Assembly: GCF_006715085.1 (NCBI RefSeq)
Contig: NZ_VFMM01000004.1
Location: 434,001-498,000 of the forward strand
Origin: Kribbella jejuensis
GTDB lineage: Bacteria > Actinomycetota > Actinomycetes > Propionibacteriales > Kribbellaceae
Reading direction: 5' to 3'
DNA length: 64,000 nucleotides
Both the position numbers and the translations under genes were made by a program. The notes under the pieces are model-generated. The model had not been told where the DNA came from. It was given only the letters and a program-made list of their open reading frames with translations, and made no database searches. Of this stretch, positions 33,192-39,812 are shown piece by piece (within the stretch, counting starts at the first letter, position 1; the number at the start of each line of letters is the position of its first letter).

Positions 33192-34247
33192 TCAGCCCGG
33201 GCGGACCATGGTGTTGATCGGCATCTCGTCCATCGGGGCGATCTCCACGCTCTTGCCCGGACGCGGAGCGTGCACGATCCGGCCGTTGCCGAGGTAGATC
33301 GCGACGTGGCTGATAGGGCTGTAGTAGAAGATCAGGTCGCCCGGCTGCAGCTCGGAGCGGGTGACGCGGCGGCCCTCGCCGGCCTGCGCCTTCGAGGAGT
33401 GCGACAGCGAGACGCCGGCCTTGCCCCAGGCGTACATGGTCAGGCCGGAGCAGTCGTACGAGCTCGGGCCGTCGGCACCCCAGACGTACGGCGAGCCCAG
33501 CTGGGACAGTGCCGCGTTCACCGCGATCGCACCACGGCCGCTGGCCGGGATGTTCGGGATGTCGTCGCCGGTCCGGTTGCCGTCGCGGGTCGGGCGCTCC
33601 TTGCGCGCGTTCTCCGCCTCCTGGGCGTTCTCGTCCGCGATCCGCTGCCGGTCGGCCGCGCTCAGCTTGTCGAGCACCTTCTGGGCCTTGTCCAGGTTGC
33701 CGTTCAGCTGGTTCACGAAGCTGGTCTGCTTGGCCTGCACGGCCTGCAGTGCGGCCAGCTCGGTCTGCTCGCTCGCCTGCAGGTCGGTGAGCTTGCCCTG
33801 CGCGAGCTGGTAGCGGCGGAGCGCGGAGTTCTGCTGGCCGGCGAAGGCCTGGGCCGTGGACGCCTGGCTGAGGAACTGGTCGGGGTTGTTCGAGAGCAGC
33901 AGCTGCGCCGTCGTCGAGATCCCGGAGGTCTGGTAGCCGGCCACCGCGAGCGAGCCGATCTGGCGCTTCACCGCGTCGACCTGGGCCTGCTGCTTGGCGA
34001 TACCGGACTTCAACGCGTTCACCCGGGCCTGGGCGGCCGAGATCTGGCCGCGAAGGTCGTTCGCCGACTCACCGGCCACTTCGGCCTGGTGCTCCAGGTC
34101 GGCGACCTGCTTCTTCGCCTCCGCCAGGGTGGGCGCGGGATCGGCATCGGCCGCTCCCTGGATCAGGATCACGCCGGCCATGACAGCCGTGCTGGTGATG
34201 GCGGCGAGGGCGATTCCCTTGGTGCGGTTGATGCGTCCGATGGACAC
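33192..34247 (-). CDS. Secreted NlpC/P60 peptidoglycan hydrolase (RipA-like)
   Basis: A 351-residue exported protein: signal segment GIALAAITSTAVMAGVILI, a long coiled coil (about 40-210) rich in Gln, Ala and Leu, and a C-terminal NlpC/P60 domain with catalytic Cys266 (SSYDCSGLT), His314 (ISHVAIYLG) and His326 (RIVHAPRPG). Such D,L-endopeptidases cut stem peptides during daughter-cell separation, and their coiled coil often inhibits or docks to FtsEX-type partners. GTG at 34247 is the likely start; the frame reaches 34310 but would cut into the structured leader. Confidence 0.9.
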   Translation of the reverse strand: MSIGRINRTKGIALAAITSTAVMAGVILIQGAADADPAPTLAEAKKQVADLEHQAEVAGESANDLRGQISAAQARVNALKSGIAKQQAQVDAVKRQIGSLAVAGYQTSGISTTAQLLLSNNPDQFLSQASTAQAFAGQQNSALRRYQLAQGKLTDLQASEQTELAALQAVQAKQTSFVNQLNGNLDKAQKVLDKLSAADRQRIADENAQEAENARKERPTRDGNRTGDDIPNIPASGRGAIAVNAALSQLGSPYVWGADGPSSYDCSGLTMYAWGKAGVSLSHSSKAQAGEGRRVTRSELQPGDLIFYYSPISHVAIYLGNGRIVHAPRPGKSVEIAPMDEMPINTMVRPG

Positions 34248-34391
34248 AGCCCGGTCGGTCCCTTCCTCTGCTCGCGCCGTCCCCGTTGACCGGGTCCACC
34301 ACGGACGCATCCGTCCGCGGTAGCCGCCGGATCACTCCCTCGGCTTACCGTTGCCCGGTCGGCCGGAACAGCCGACACCCTGAGGCAACGA
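34248..34391 (-). ncRNA. Structured 5' leader of the NlpC/P60 gene, ydaO-like candidate
   Basis: From the predicted transcription start the RNA can form: CGTTGCC with GGCAACG enclosing GTCGGC/GCCGAC, then a GTAAGCCG/CGGCTAC element, a CGGACG/CGTCCG hairpin and CCCG/CGGG with a GTCAA loop. Cell-wall hydrolase genes of actinomycetes are often controlled by c-di-AMP (ydaO) riboswitches, and TCCGGCGGCTACCGCGGACG vaguely matches the conserved GACAGCTAAC-type 3' region. The full ydaO consensus is not met, so this may be a different leader RNA. Confidence 0.38.
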
Positions 34392-34397
34392 GAGGTA

Positions 34398-34427
34398 ACA
34401 GTAGTGACCGTTTCGTGACCAGTGCAA
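34398..34427 (-). promoter_or_regulatory. Promoter of the NlpC/P60 gene
   Basis: TTGCAC (34427-34422), 18-base spacer, TACTGT (34403-34398). The spacer contains a direct repeat GGTCAC-GAAAC-GGTCAC that could bind a regulator. The start point would be near 34391, at the foot of the first leader hairpin. Confidence 0.55.
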
Positions 34428-34463
34428 TTCGCCCCTCGGGTTTGATCGAAAATTAACGCTGGT

Positions 34464-34694
34464 TCAGCCGGTCTGTTCGCGCGGATCGGTGTCCGGCTCG
34501 ATGCTGTCCACCGCATGCACCAGGCGCAGCGGTGGGACCAGGCCCGATTCGGCGAGCGCGTCCAGTGCGGCCTTCTCGTCGTCGTCGATGCGCAGGCTGC
34601 CGGAGCGTTCGGCGGAGAATCCCAGCACAACGGTGACGACGCAGTCCTGGCAGCCCGGACCCTTCATCACACAGGCGTCGCAGTCGATCAGCAC
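34464..34694 (-). CDS. Small conserved Cys-motif protein
   Basis: A 76-residue acidic protein starting at GTG 34694 with GGAGG five bases upstream. It begins VLIDCDACVMKGPGCQDC, four cysteines in CxxC-type spacing that may bind zinc or an iron-sulfur centre, followed by LRIDDDEKAALDALAESGLVPPLRL. Small proteins of this kind are conserved in actinomycetes next to NlpC/P60 genes as far as I recall; no function is known. The 81 bases upstream of it hold nothing further that I recognise. Confidence 0.75.
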   Translation of the reverse strand: MLIDCDACVMKGPGCQDCVVTVVLGFSAERSGSLRIDDDEKAALDALAESGLVPPLRLVHAVDSIEPDTDPREQTG

Positions 34695-34775
34695 AACATC
34701 CTCCAAGTGGGGAAGCACCCGGACTTGCATCCGGCTGAGAAGGACGCTAGAGAACCCCACCGACAGTTTCTGCGG

Positions 34776-36083
34776 CTACGTGCGGGCGATGCGTGCCACC
34801 AGGCTCGTTGCCGACAGTGCGCGAGCGCCGAGTTTGACGGTGCTCTCGGCAACTTCGCGGTCGGTCGAGACGACCACCACCGGACGTCCCGGCGGCTCGG
34901 CGCGCACCAGTTGCCGGATCACCTCGTCGGCGATCACTCCGGCGGGGCTGAACCGTACGCGGACGCCACGTGGTGGGTTGAGCTGCACGGGGCCGGACAG
35001 CTCCGCGCCGTCGAACACCACAGTCACCTCGACCCGGCGCTGCGCCACCAGGGCGCCCAGCGCGGTCACCAGGCGCTGACGCTGCGAATGCAGGGGCGAG
35101 TTCGGCCAGGCGGTCTTCGTGACGTTGTAGCCGTCAACGATCAGATGCACTTGCGGAAGCGACAGGAGCTCGTCGAACAACGCCGGGTCGTCCTCAGGCG
35201 CCGTACGTCCAACCGGGGCCGCCTCGGGCTCGGAACCAGCGACCGTGTCCGCCGGACGAAGGTCTCCCCCGGGCGGTAACGCCAACTCGCGGCGCAGGCC
35301 GCTCGCTGCCTCCAGCAACGTGTCCAGCAGCAGCCGGGTGCGGGTCGTCGCGAGCTCCCGCTCCTGTCCGGCCGTCCGCCGGGCCGCGTGCTCGACCGCT
35401 TCGAGCTCGGTCACCCGGGCGCGGAGTTTGCGCAGCTCACGCTCCACTTCGGCACGCGCCGCGTCGACGCGTTCGTCGGCGGTCTCGGCTTCCTTGGTGC
35501 GCTGTTCGACCTCGGTCTGCAGGCCGGTGATCCGCTGGCGGGCCTCGTTCAGCTTGCGGCGGAGCGTGACGTTCTCGGCCTTCAGCTCGTTGACCTGTTC
35601 ACGAAGCCGTTCGCGGACCTGGCGGGTCTCGGTGCGGGCCTGGTCGAGCTGTTCGGAGAGCCGCTCGACCGCGGCGGCGTCGGCGCGTGGGTTCTCCACC
35701 GGGACCTGGGCGGCGGCCGCGACGTGCTGCTCCCAGTCGTCCGGGCGGAGCAGGTACGCGAGCGCGGCGACCTCGACCGGGTCGGCCGCCGGAACCGGTA
35801 CGCCGTCCGCGACCGCGTCGCCGAGCTCCGGGTGCTCACGCCGTACCTCGTACGCGGTCAGCTTGCGGAAGTGGTCGTCGGTCTCCAGGATCGGGCCGAG
35901 CACCGACGCCGACAGCTTCGCCCGCTTGGCCGGCGCGAAACTCGCGAACCGGCGCAGCGGGGCCGGGATGTCAGTGGTAGGAAGCTGGCCGAGGGCGTGC
36001 GCGGCGAGGGTCAGGACGCGTTGCCGGACCGGTTCAGGCAAAGTCGTAGCGGCGGAGCTCGCGGCGGCGCCGGCCTCAGTCAC
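34776..36083 (-). CDS. NYN-domain protein with long coiled coil, probable RNase-like
   Basis: A 435-residue protein. An N-terminal helical domain (about 1-110) precedes a coiled coil of about 130 residues (from AAVERLSEQLDQARTETRQV), and the C-terminal 165 residues are an NYN (PIN-like) nuclease domain: LIVDGYNVTKTAWP, VTVVFDGAELSG, IADEVIRQLV and VVVSTDREVAESTVKLGA supply the acidic residues of the active site. It likely processes RNA. GTG at 36083 is favoured because a short leaderless ORF ends across it; the frame extends to 36137. Confidence 0.82.
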   Translation of the reverse strand: MTEAGAAASSAATTLPEPVRQRVLTLAAHALGQLPTTDIPAPLRRFASFAPAKRAKLSASVLGPILETDDHFRKLTAYEVRREHPELGDAVADGVPVPAADPVEVAALAYLLRPDDWEQHVAAAAQVPVENPRADAAAVERLSEQLDQARTETRQVRERLREQVNELKAENVTLRRKLNEARQRITGLQTEVEQRTKEAETADERVDAARAEVERELRKLRARVTELEAVEHAARRTAGQERELATTRTRLLLDTLLEAASGLRRELALPPGGDLRPADTVAGSEPEAAPVGRTAPEDDPALFDELLSLPQVHLIVDGYNVTKTAWPNSPLHSQRQRLVTALGALVAQRRVEVTVVFDGAELSGPVQLNPPRGVRVRFSPAGVIADEVIRQLVRAEPPGRPVVVVSTDREVAESTVKLGARALSATSLVARIART

Positions 36084-36186
36084 CGGTCCGCTGTCCGGGT
36101 GGAACGACGGCCCGCAACGGCCGGTGACGCAGACCACAGTGCACGGGCCGCGGGCCCTGCTGCACGGTGATCGCCTGTGTACGCAT
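36076..36186 (-). CDS. Short leaderless ORF coupled to the NYN gene (36 codons)
   Basis: ATG at 36186 has TAGGCT six bases upstream and no ribosome site. The 36-residue product is basic (starts MRTQAITVQQGPRPVHCG) with no known domain. Its TGA (36078-36076) overlaps the GTG start of the NYN gene by eight bases. It may set the translation level of that gene rather than yield a functional peptide. Coding potential is unproven. Confidence 0.4.
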   Translation of the reverse strand: MRTQAITVQQGPRPVHCGLRHRPLRAVVPPGQRTGD

Positions 36187-36192
36187 ACAGAG

Positions 36193-36198
36193 AGCCTA
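36193..36198 (-). promoter_or_regulatory. -10 of the leaderless ORF/NYN transcript
   Basis: TAGGCT on the minus strand, six bases before ATG 36186. No clear -35. Confidence 0.4.
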
Positions 36199-36244
36199 GT
36201 CGACTCGCAGGCGTGTCACCTGCGGAATTGTCGGTGGCGGCTCC

Positions 36245-36250
36245 TAGCGT
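36245..36250 (+). promoter_or_regulatory. -10 for leaderless start of the exonuclease fusion
   Basis: TAGCGT, seven bases before the ATG at 36258. The same hexamer precedes the cysteine desulfurase gene at 59011. Confidence 0.4.
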
Positions 36251-36257
36251 CATGACC

Positions 36258-38051
36258 ATGACCTCGCCCGGGCATGCATCCGCCGCGGATTCGCTGTCGC
36301 CGATCCGCGGTGTCCAGCCCAGTTTCGACGACCTGGGGACACCGCTGCGCGACATCACGTTCTGCGTCGTCGACCTGGAGACCACCGGCAACCCGCCGGG
36401 TGAGGGCGGCATCACCGAGATCGGTGCGGTCAAGGTGCGGGCCGGCGAGGTGGTCGCCGAGTTCCAGACGCTGGTCAACCCCTCGGAGCCGATCCCGCCG
36501 TTCATCGCGGTGCTGACCGGGATCTCCGACCTGATGGTTGCCTCCGCACCCCGGATCGAGTCGGTGCTGCCGGCGTTCCTGGAGTTCGCGCAGGGCTGCG
36601 TGATGGTCGCGCACAACGCGCCGTTCGACATGGGCTTCCTGAAGCACGAGACCCTCGTGCACGGGTACGACTGGCCCGATTTCGCCGTCGTCGACACCGC
36701 GCTGCTGGCCCGCCGGGTGATCACCCCGGACGAAGCGCCGAACTGCAAACTCGGCACGCTGGCGAAGTTGTTCCGGACCAGGACGACGCCGAACCACCGC
36801 GCGCTGTCCGACGCCCGCGCCACCGTCGACGTGCTGCACGGGCTGTTCGAGCGGGTCGGCTCGTTGGGCGTGCAAACGTTGGAGGACCTGCAGACGTTCT
36901 CGTCCCGGGTCGCGCCCGCGGTCCGGAGGAAGCGCCACCTGGCCGAGTCGTTGCCGCACGCACCGGGTGTGTACCTGTTCACCGACGACCGCGGCGAGGT
37001 GCTGTACGTCGGCAAGTCGAAGGACCTGCGCACCCGGGTCCGGTCGTACTTCACCGCCTCGGAGACCCGGAACCGGATCGGCGAGATGGTCGGGATCGCC
37101 ACCGGCGTCCGCGGGATCGAATGCGGGACACCGCTGGAGGCCGAGATCCGGGAGCTGCGGCTGATCGCGGAGCACAAACCGCGATACAACCGGCGGTCGA
37201 AGTTCCCGGAGCGGCAGCACTGGCTGAAGGTCACGGTGGAACCGTTTCCGCGACTGTCACTGGTCAAACAGGTCCGCGACGACGACGGTGGGTATCTCGG
37301 CCCGTTCAGCTCACGGAAGACCGCCGAGCGGGCGATGGCCGCGCTGCACGAGGCATTCCCGATCCGGCAGTGCACCGCGCGGATGTCCAAGCACCCGTCG
37401 CTGTCACCGTGCGTGCTGGCCGAGATGGGCCGGTGCGTCGCTCCGTGCGACGGCCGGATCTCCGCGGATTCGTATGGCGAGTTCGTCGCGGCGCTGCGCT
37501 CGGCGCTGACCGCCGACCCGACGCCGGTCGTGGAGGCGCTCGACCGGCGGATCGACGTACTGTCCGCGGACGAACGGTTCGAGGACGCCGCCGTGCACCG
37601 GGACCGGTTGAGCGCGTTCGTGCGGAGTTCGGCGCGGATGCAGCGGATGGCCTCCGTCACCGGCTGCGCGGAGATCTGCGCGGCCCGGCGTACCGACGAC
37701 GGCGGCTGGGAGCTGCACGTGATCCGCCGCGGCCGGCTGGCCGCCGCCGGGTTCAGCCCGCGGGGCACGGACCCCCGGCCGCATCTCGAGATGCTGCGCG
37801 CGTCGGCGGAGACGGTGCTGCCCGGGATCGGCCCGGTGGCGACCGCCTCACCGGAGGAGATCGAGCTGATCCTGCGCTGGCTCGAGCTCCCCGGCGTCCG
37901 CCTGGTCGAGATGGACGGCACCTGGACCTGCCCGGTCAGCGGCGCCGGCCGCCATCTCACCCGCCTGGACAACGCGCACTCGGACCTCCACCAGCACCCG
38001 ACCGAACGCCGCCGTCATATGCGTCCGCTCGGTCCTGCTCGAGTTGGTTAG
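36258..38051 (+). CDS. DEDDh exonuclease fused to a UvrC-like GIY-YIG domain
   Basis: A 597-residue two-enzyme protein. Residues about 33-200 form a PolC/epsilon-type 3'-5' exonuclease: VVDLETTG (Asp39, Glu41), VAHNAPFDMGFL and NHRALSDARAT. From residue 236 a GIY-YIG endonuclease domain follows (PGVYLFTDDRGEVLYVGKSK, TRVRSYF, EIRELRLIAEHKPRYNRR), then a UvrC-like middle part with a CVLAEMGRCVAPCDG segment and a UvrB-binding-like helix pair near FEDAAVHRDRL. The C-terminal RNaseH-like nuclease of UvrC is absent. This Cho-like fusion is known in actinomycetes and is thought to act in DNA repair. ATG at 36252 is an alternative start. Confidence 0.9.
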   Translation: MTSPGHASAADSLSPIRGVQPSFDDLGTPLRDITFCVVDLETTGNPPGEGGITEIGAVKVRAGEVVAEFQTLVNPSEPIPPFIAVLTGISDLMVASAPRIESVLPAFLEFAQGCVMVAHNAPFDMGFLKHETLVHGYDWPDFAVVDTALLARRVITPDEAPNCKLGTLAKLFRTRTTPNHRALSDARATVDVLHGLFERVGSLGVQTLEDLQTFSSRVAPAVRRKRHLAESLPHAPGVYLFTDDRGEVLYVGKSKDLRTRVRSYFTASETRNRIGEMVGIATGVRGIECGTPLEAEIRELRLIAEHKPRYNRRSKFPERQHWLKVTVEPFPRLSLVKQVRDDDGGYLGPFSSRKTAERAMAALHEAFPIRQCTARMSKHPSLSPCVLAEMGRCVAPCDGRISADSYGEFVAALRSALTADPTPVVEALDRRIDVLSADERFEDAAVHRDRLSAFVRSSARMQRMASVTGCAEICAARRTDDGGWELHVIRRGRLAAAGFSPRGTDPRPHLEMLRASAETVLPGIGPVATASPEEIELILRWLELPGVRLVEMDGTWTCPVSGAGRHLTRLDNAHSDLHQHPTERRRHMRPLGPARVG

Positions 38052-38467
38052 GCCTCGATGAACTGGTAGTCCGTGCGGATCCGGCCGTCCGGGGCGACCA
38101 GCAGCAGGTCGATGCCGATGGCAAGCGGTTCTCCGCCCCCGGCCGGGACCATCGCCCAGCGCAGTTTCACCATGTCGTCGAGTACGGCGACCTCGCCGTG
38201 CGGGACGAATTCGTACTGCCCGGGCGCGACGAACTCGCCGTACGCCGTGTTCACCCGCTGGACCAACTCCGCGTGCCCGCGGGCCTGCAGGGTCGCGGAG
38301 ACGCCGATCTCAGTGGCCCGCTTGACGATCTCCTCCGGCGGTTCGAGGAGGTGTACGCCGTCGTCGGTCCACAGCGCCTCGACGGCCGTCCGGCGGGTGT
38401 CGGCGTCGGGCTCGTTCCAGACCGCTACATAACGATGTGCCAGCTCTTGTGCTGTGTTGATGTTCAC
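38048..38467 (-). CDS. NTF2/SnoaL-like small protein
   Basis: A 139-residue protein of the cone-shaped NTF2 fold: helix with ELAHRYVAVWNEPDADTRRTAVEALW, then TDDGVHLLEPPEEIVKRATEIG and strands VKLRWAMVPAGG and GIDLLLVAPDGRIRTDYQFIE. Members bind or isomerise small polyketide- or steroid-like compounds, or serve as simple binding domains. GTG start with AAGG eight bases upstream. It is divergent from an XRE regulator, probably its controller. Confidence 0.82.
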   Translation of the reverse strand: MNINTAQELAHRYVAVWNEPDADTRRTAVEALWTDDGVHLLEPPEEIVKRATEIGVSATLQARGHAELVQRVNTAYGEFVAPGQYEFVPHGEVAVLDDMVKLRWAMVPAGGGEPLAIGIDLLLVAPDGRIRTDYQFIEA

Positions 38468-38552
38468 GTGGACGACCTTGCCTGCCGTGGTCCTGGCCGG
38501 ACAATTCCCTTGGCGGTATGGACTGTCGGTGGCATGGGCTAGAACTCTGGGT

Positions 38553-39350
38553 ATGGCATCCGAGTTGGCGGTGGGATTGCGGTCGTGGCGGGCGCGGCGG
38601 CGGGTGAGTCAGCTGGAGCTGGCCGTCCGGGCCGGGACGACGCAGCGGCACGTCAGCTTCATCGAGAGCGGCCGGTCGGTGCCCGGGCGGGACATGGTGA
38701 TCCGGCTCGCGGAGTCGCTCCAGGTGCCGCTGCGGGACCGGAACCAGTTGCTGGTGGCCGGCGGCTATGCCCCGGCGTACGAGGAGACGCCGTACGACGC
38801 TCCGAGCCTCGGCGCGATCCGGGCGGCGCTGAGCGGGATCCTCGAGGGGCATCGACCGAGTCCCGCGGTGGTCGTCGACCGGCGCGGAGACGTGGTCCTC
38901 GCGAACGACTCGTTCAACGCGCTCGTCGCGGGCGTCGCGCCGTACCTGCTGGACGCGCCGGTGTCGGTCCCGCGGCTGTTCCTGCATCCGGACGGGCTGG
39001 CGGGGCGGATCGTGAATTTCCGCGAGTGGGCGTGGCATGTGATCGACGGGCTGACGCGCGAGGCGGCCCTGGTGCCGAACCTTGAGTCGGACGAGCTGAT
39101 CGCGGAGCTCGTCAAGCTGATCCCGCCGCGCCCGGAGACCGGGCCGGACCATCTCGGGTTCGCCGTACCGCTGCGGGTGCGGTCCGCGAACGGGGAGCTG
39201 CGGCTGATCACCACGCTGACGAGATTCGGTACGGCGATCGACGTCACCGTCTCCGAGCTGCGGATGGAGGCGTTCCTGCCCGCCGACGAACCGACGGCGC
39301 GGGCGCTGCGGGAGCTCGACCACACTATGCTTCAGCGGGTTGAGGTGTGA
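38553..39350 (+). CDS. XRE family regulator with MmyB-like ligand domain
   Basis: A 265-residue regulator. HTH: LRSWRARRRVSQLELAVRAG and TQRHVSFIESGRSVPGRDMV (about residues 7-50). The rest is the MmyB-like (PAS-type) ligand-binding domain with VVVDRRGDVVLANDSFNALV, typical of actinobacterial regulators placed beside an enzyme gene; fatty acids are ligands in one studied case. Here the divergent NTF2-like gene is the likely target. ATG at 38553 follows TAGAAC by seven bases and may be leaderless; the frame extends upstream to 38454. Confidence 0.88.
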   Translation: MASELAVGLRSWRARRRVSQLELAVRAGTTQRHVSFIESGRSVPGRDMVIRLAESLQVPLRDRNQLLVAGGYAPAYEETPYDAPSLGAIRAALSGILEGHRPSPAVVVDRRGDVVLANDSFNALVAGVAPYLLDAPVSVPRLFLHPDGLAGRIVNFREWAWHVIDGLTREAALVPNLESDELIAELVKLIPPRPETGPDHLGFAVPLRVRSANGELRLITTLTRFGTAIDVTVSELRMEAFLPADEPTARALRELDHTMLQRVEV

Positions 39351-39362
39351 GTTCCGGAACGG

Positions 39363-39389
39363 GATTCTGAGGATTCTGACGATTCTGAG
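39363..39389 (+). repeat. Three tandem 9-base repeats
   Basis: GATTCTGAG, GATTCTGAC, GATTCTGAG in direct succession, between the XRE gene and the ribosome site of the Lrp-domain gene. Low GC for this genome. Possibly a regulator site or a slippage-prone tract. Confidence 0.8.
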
Positions 39390-39400
39390 GAGAGGACGGC

Positions 39401-39685
39401 ATGGTCACCGCGATCGTGTTCATCAAGGCCGACGTCGCACGGATCCCCGAGGTCGCCGAGGCGGTCGCCGCCATCGACGGCGTCAGCGAGGTGTACTCCG
39501 TGACCGGCGGGCTCGACCTGATCGCGCTCGTGCGGGTCGCACGGCACGAAGACCTGGCCACCGTCATCCCCGAACACGTCAACCGGGTGCCCGGCGTGCT
39601 GAGCACGGAGACGCACATCGCGTTCCGCGCGTACTCCAGCCACGACCTGGAGGCCGCCTTCAGCCTGGGCGAGGACGGTGTCTGA
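39401..39685 (+). CDS. Stand-alone Lrp/AsnC ligand-binding (RAM) domain protein
   Basis: A 94-residue protein consisting only of the AsnC_trans_reg fold: TAIVFIKADVARIPEVAEAV, VSEVYSVTGGLDLIALVRV and LSTETHIAFRAYSSHDL. There is no HTH, so it cannot bind DNA alone; such proteins assemble into rings that bind amino acids or modulate full-length Lrp proteins. AGGAGAGG precedes the ATG. Similar genes sit close to trpD/qcr in other actinomycetes from memory. Confidence 0.9.
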   Translation: MVTAIVFIKADVARIPEVAEAVAAIDGVSEVYSVTGGLDLIALVRVARHEDLATVIPEHVNRVPGVLSTETHIAFRAYSSHDLEAAFSLGEDGV

Positions 39686-39724
39686 CAGGCGGTCCGATCG
39701 GATCCGACTGACACGGGCTGAAGT

Positions 39725-39730
39725 TACGGT
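39725..39730 (+). promoter_or_regulatory. -10 ahead of the short ORF and giant protein gene
   Basis: TACGGT, seven bases before ATG 39738. Confidence 0.4.
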
Positions 39731-39754
39731 TGACCCCATGAACGTCTGGGGTCA
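39731..39754. promoter_or_regulatory. Inverted repeat at the start of the giant-protein transcript
   Basis: TGACCCCA and TGGGGTCA, perfect 8-base arms separated by eight bases (39739-39746). It begins directly after the -10, so it could be an operator or a 5' hairpin that includes the first codons of a 24-codon ORF. Confidence 0.55.
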
Positions 39755-39812
39755 GTTCGGAGCCGCGCAGGACCGCGCCCGCACGCCGGAATCGCAGCGA
39801 GGACGCGGATGA
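39738..39812 (+). CDS. Short leaderless ORF coupled to the giant protein gene (24 codons)
   Basis: ATG at 39738 is seven bases after TACGGT. The 24-residue product starts MNVWGQFGAAQDRA and its TGA overlaps the ATG of the next gene (ATGA, 39809-39812). Translational coupling is likely, although the big gene also has its own GAGGA site. Peptide function unknown. Confidence 0.42.
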   Translation: MNVWGQFGAAQDRARTPESQRGRG

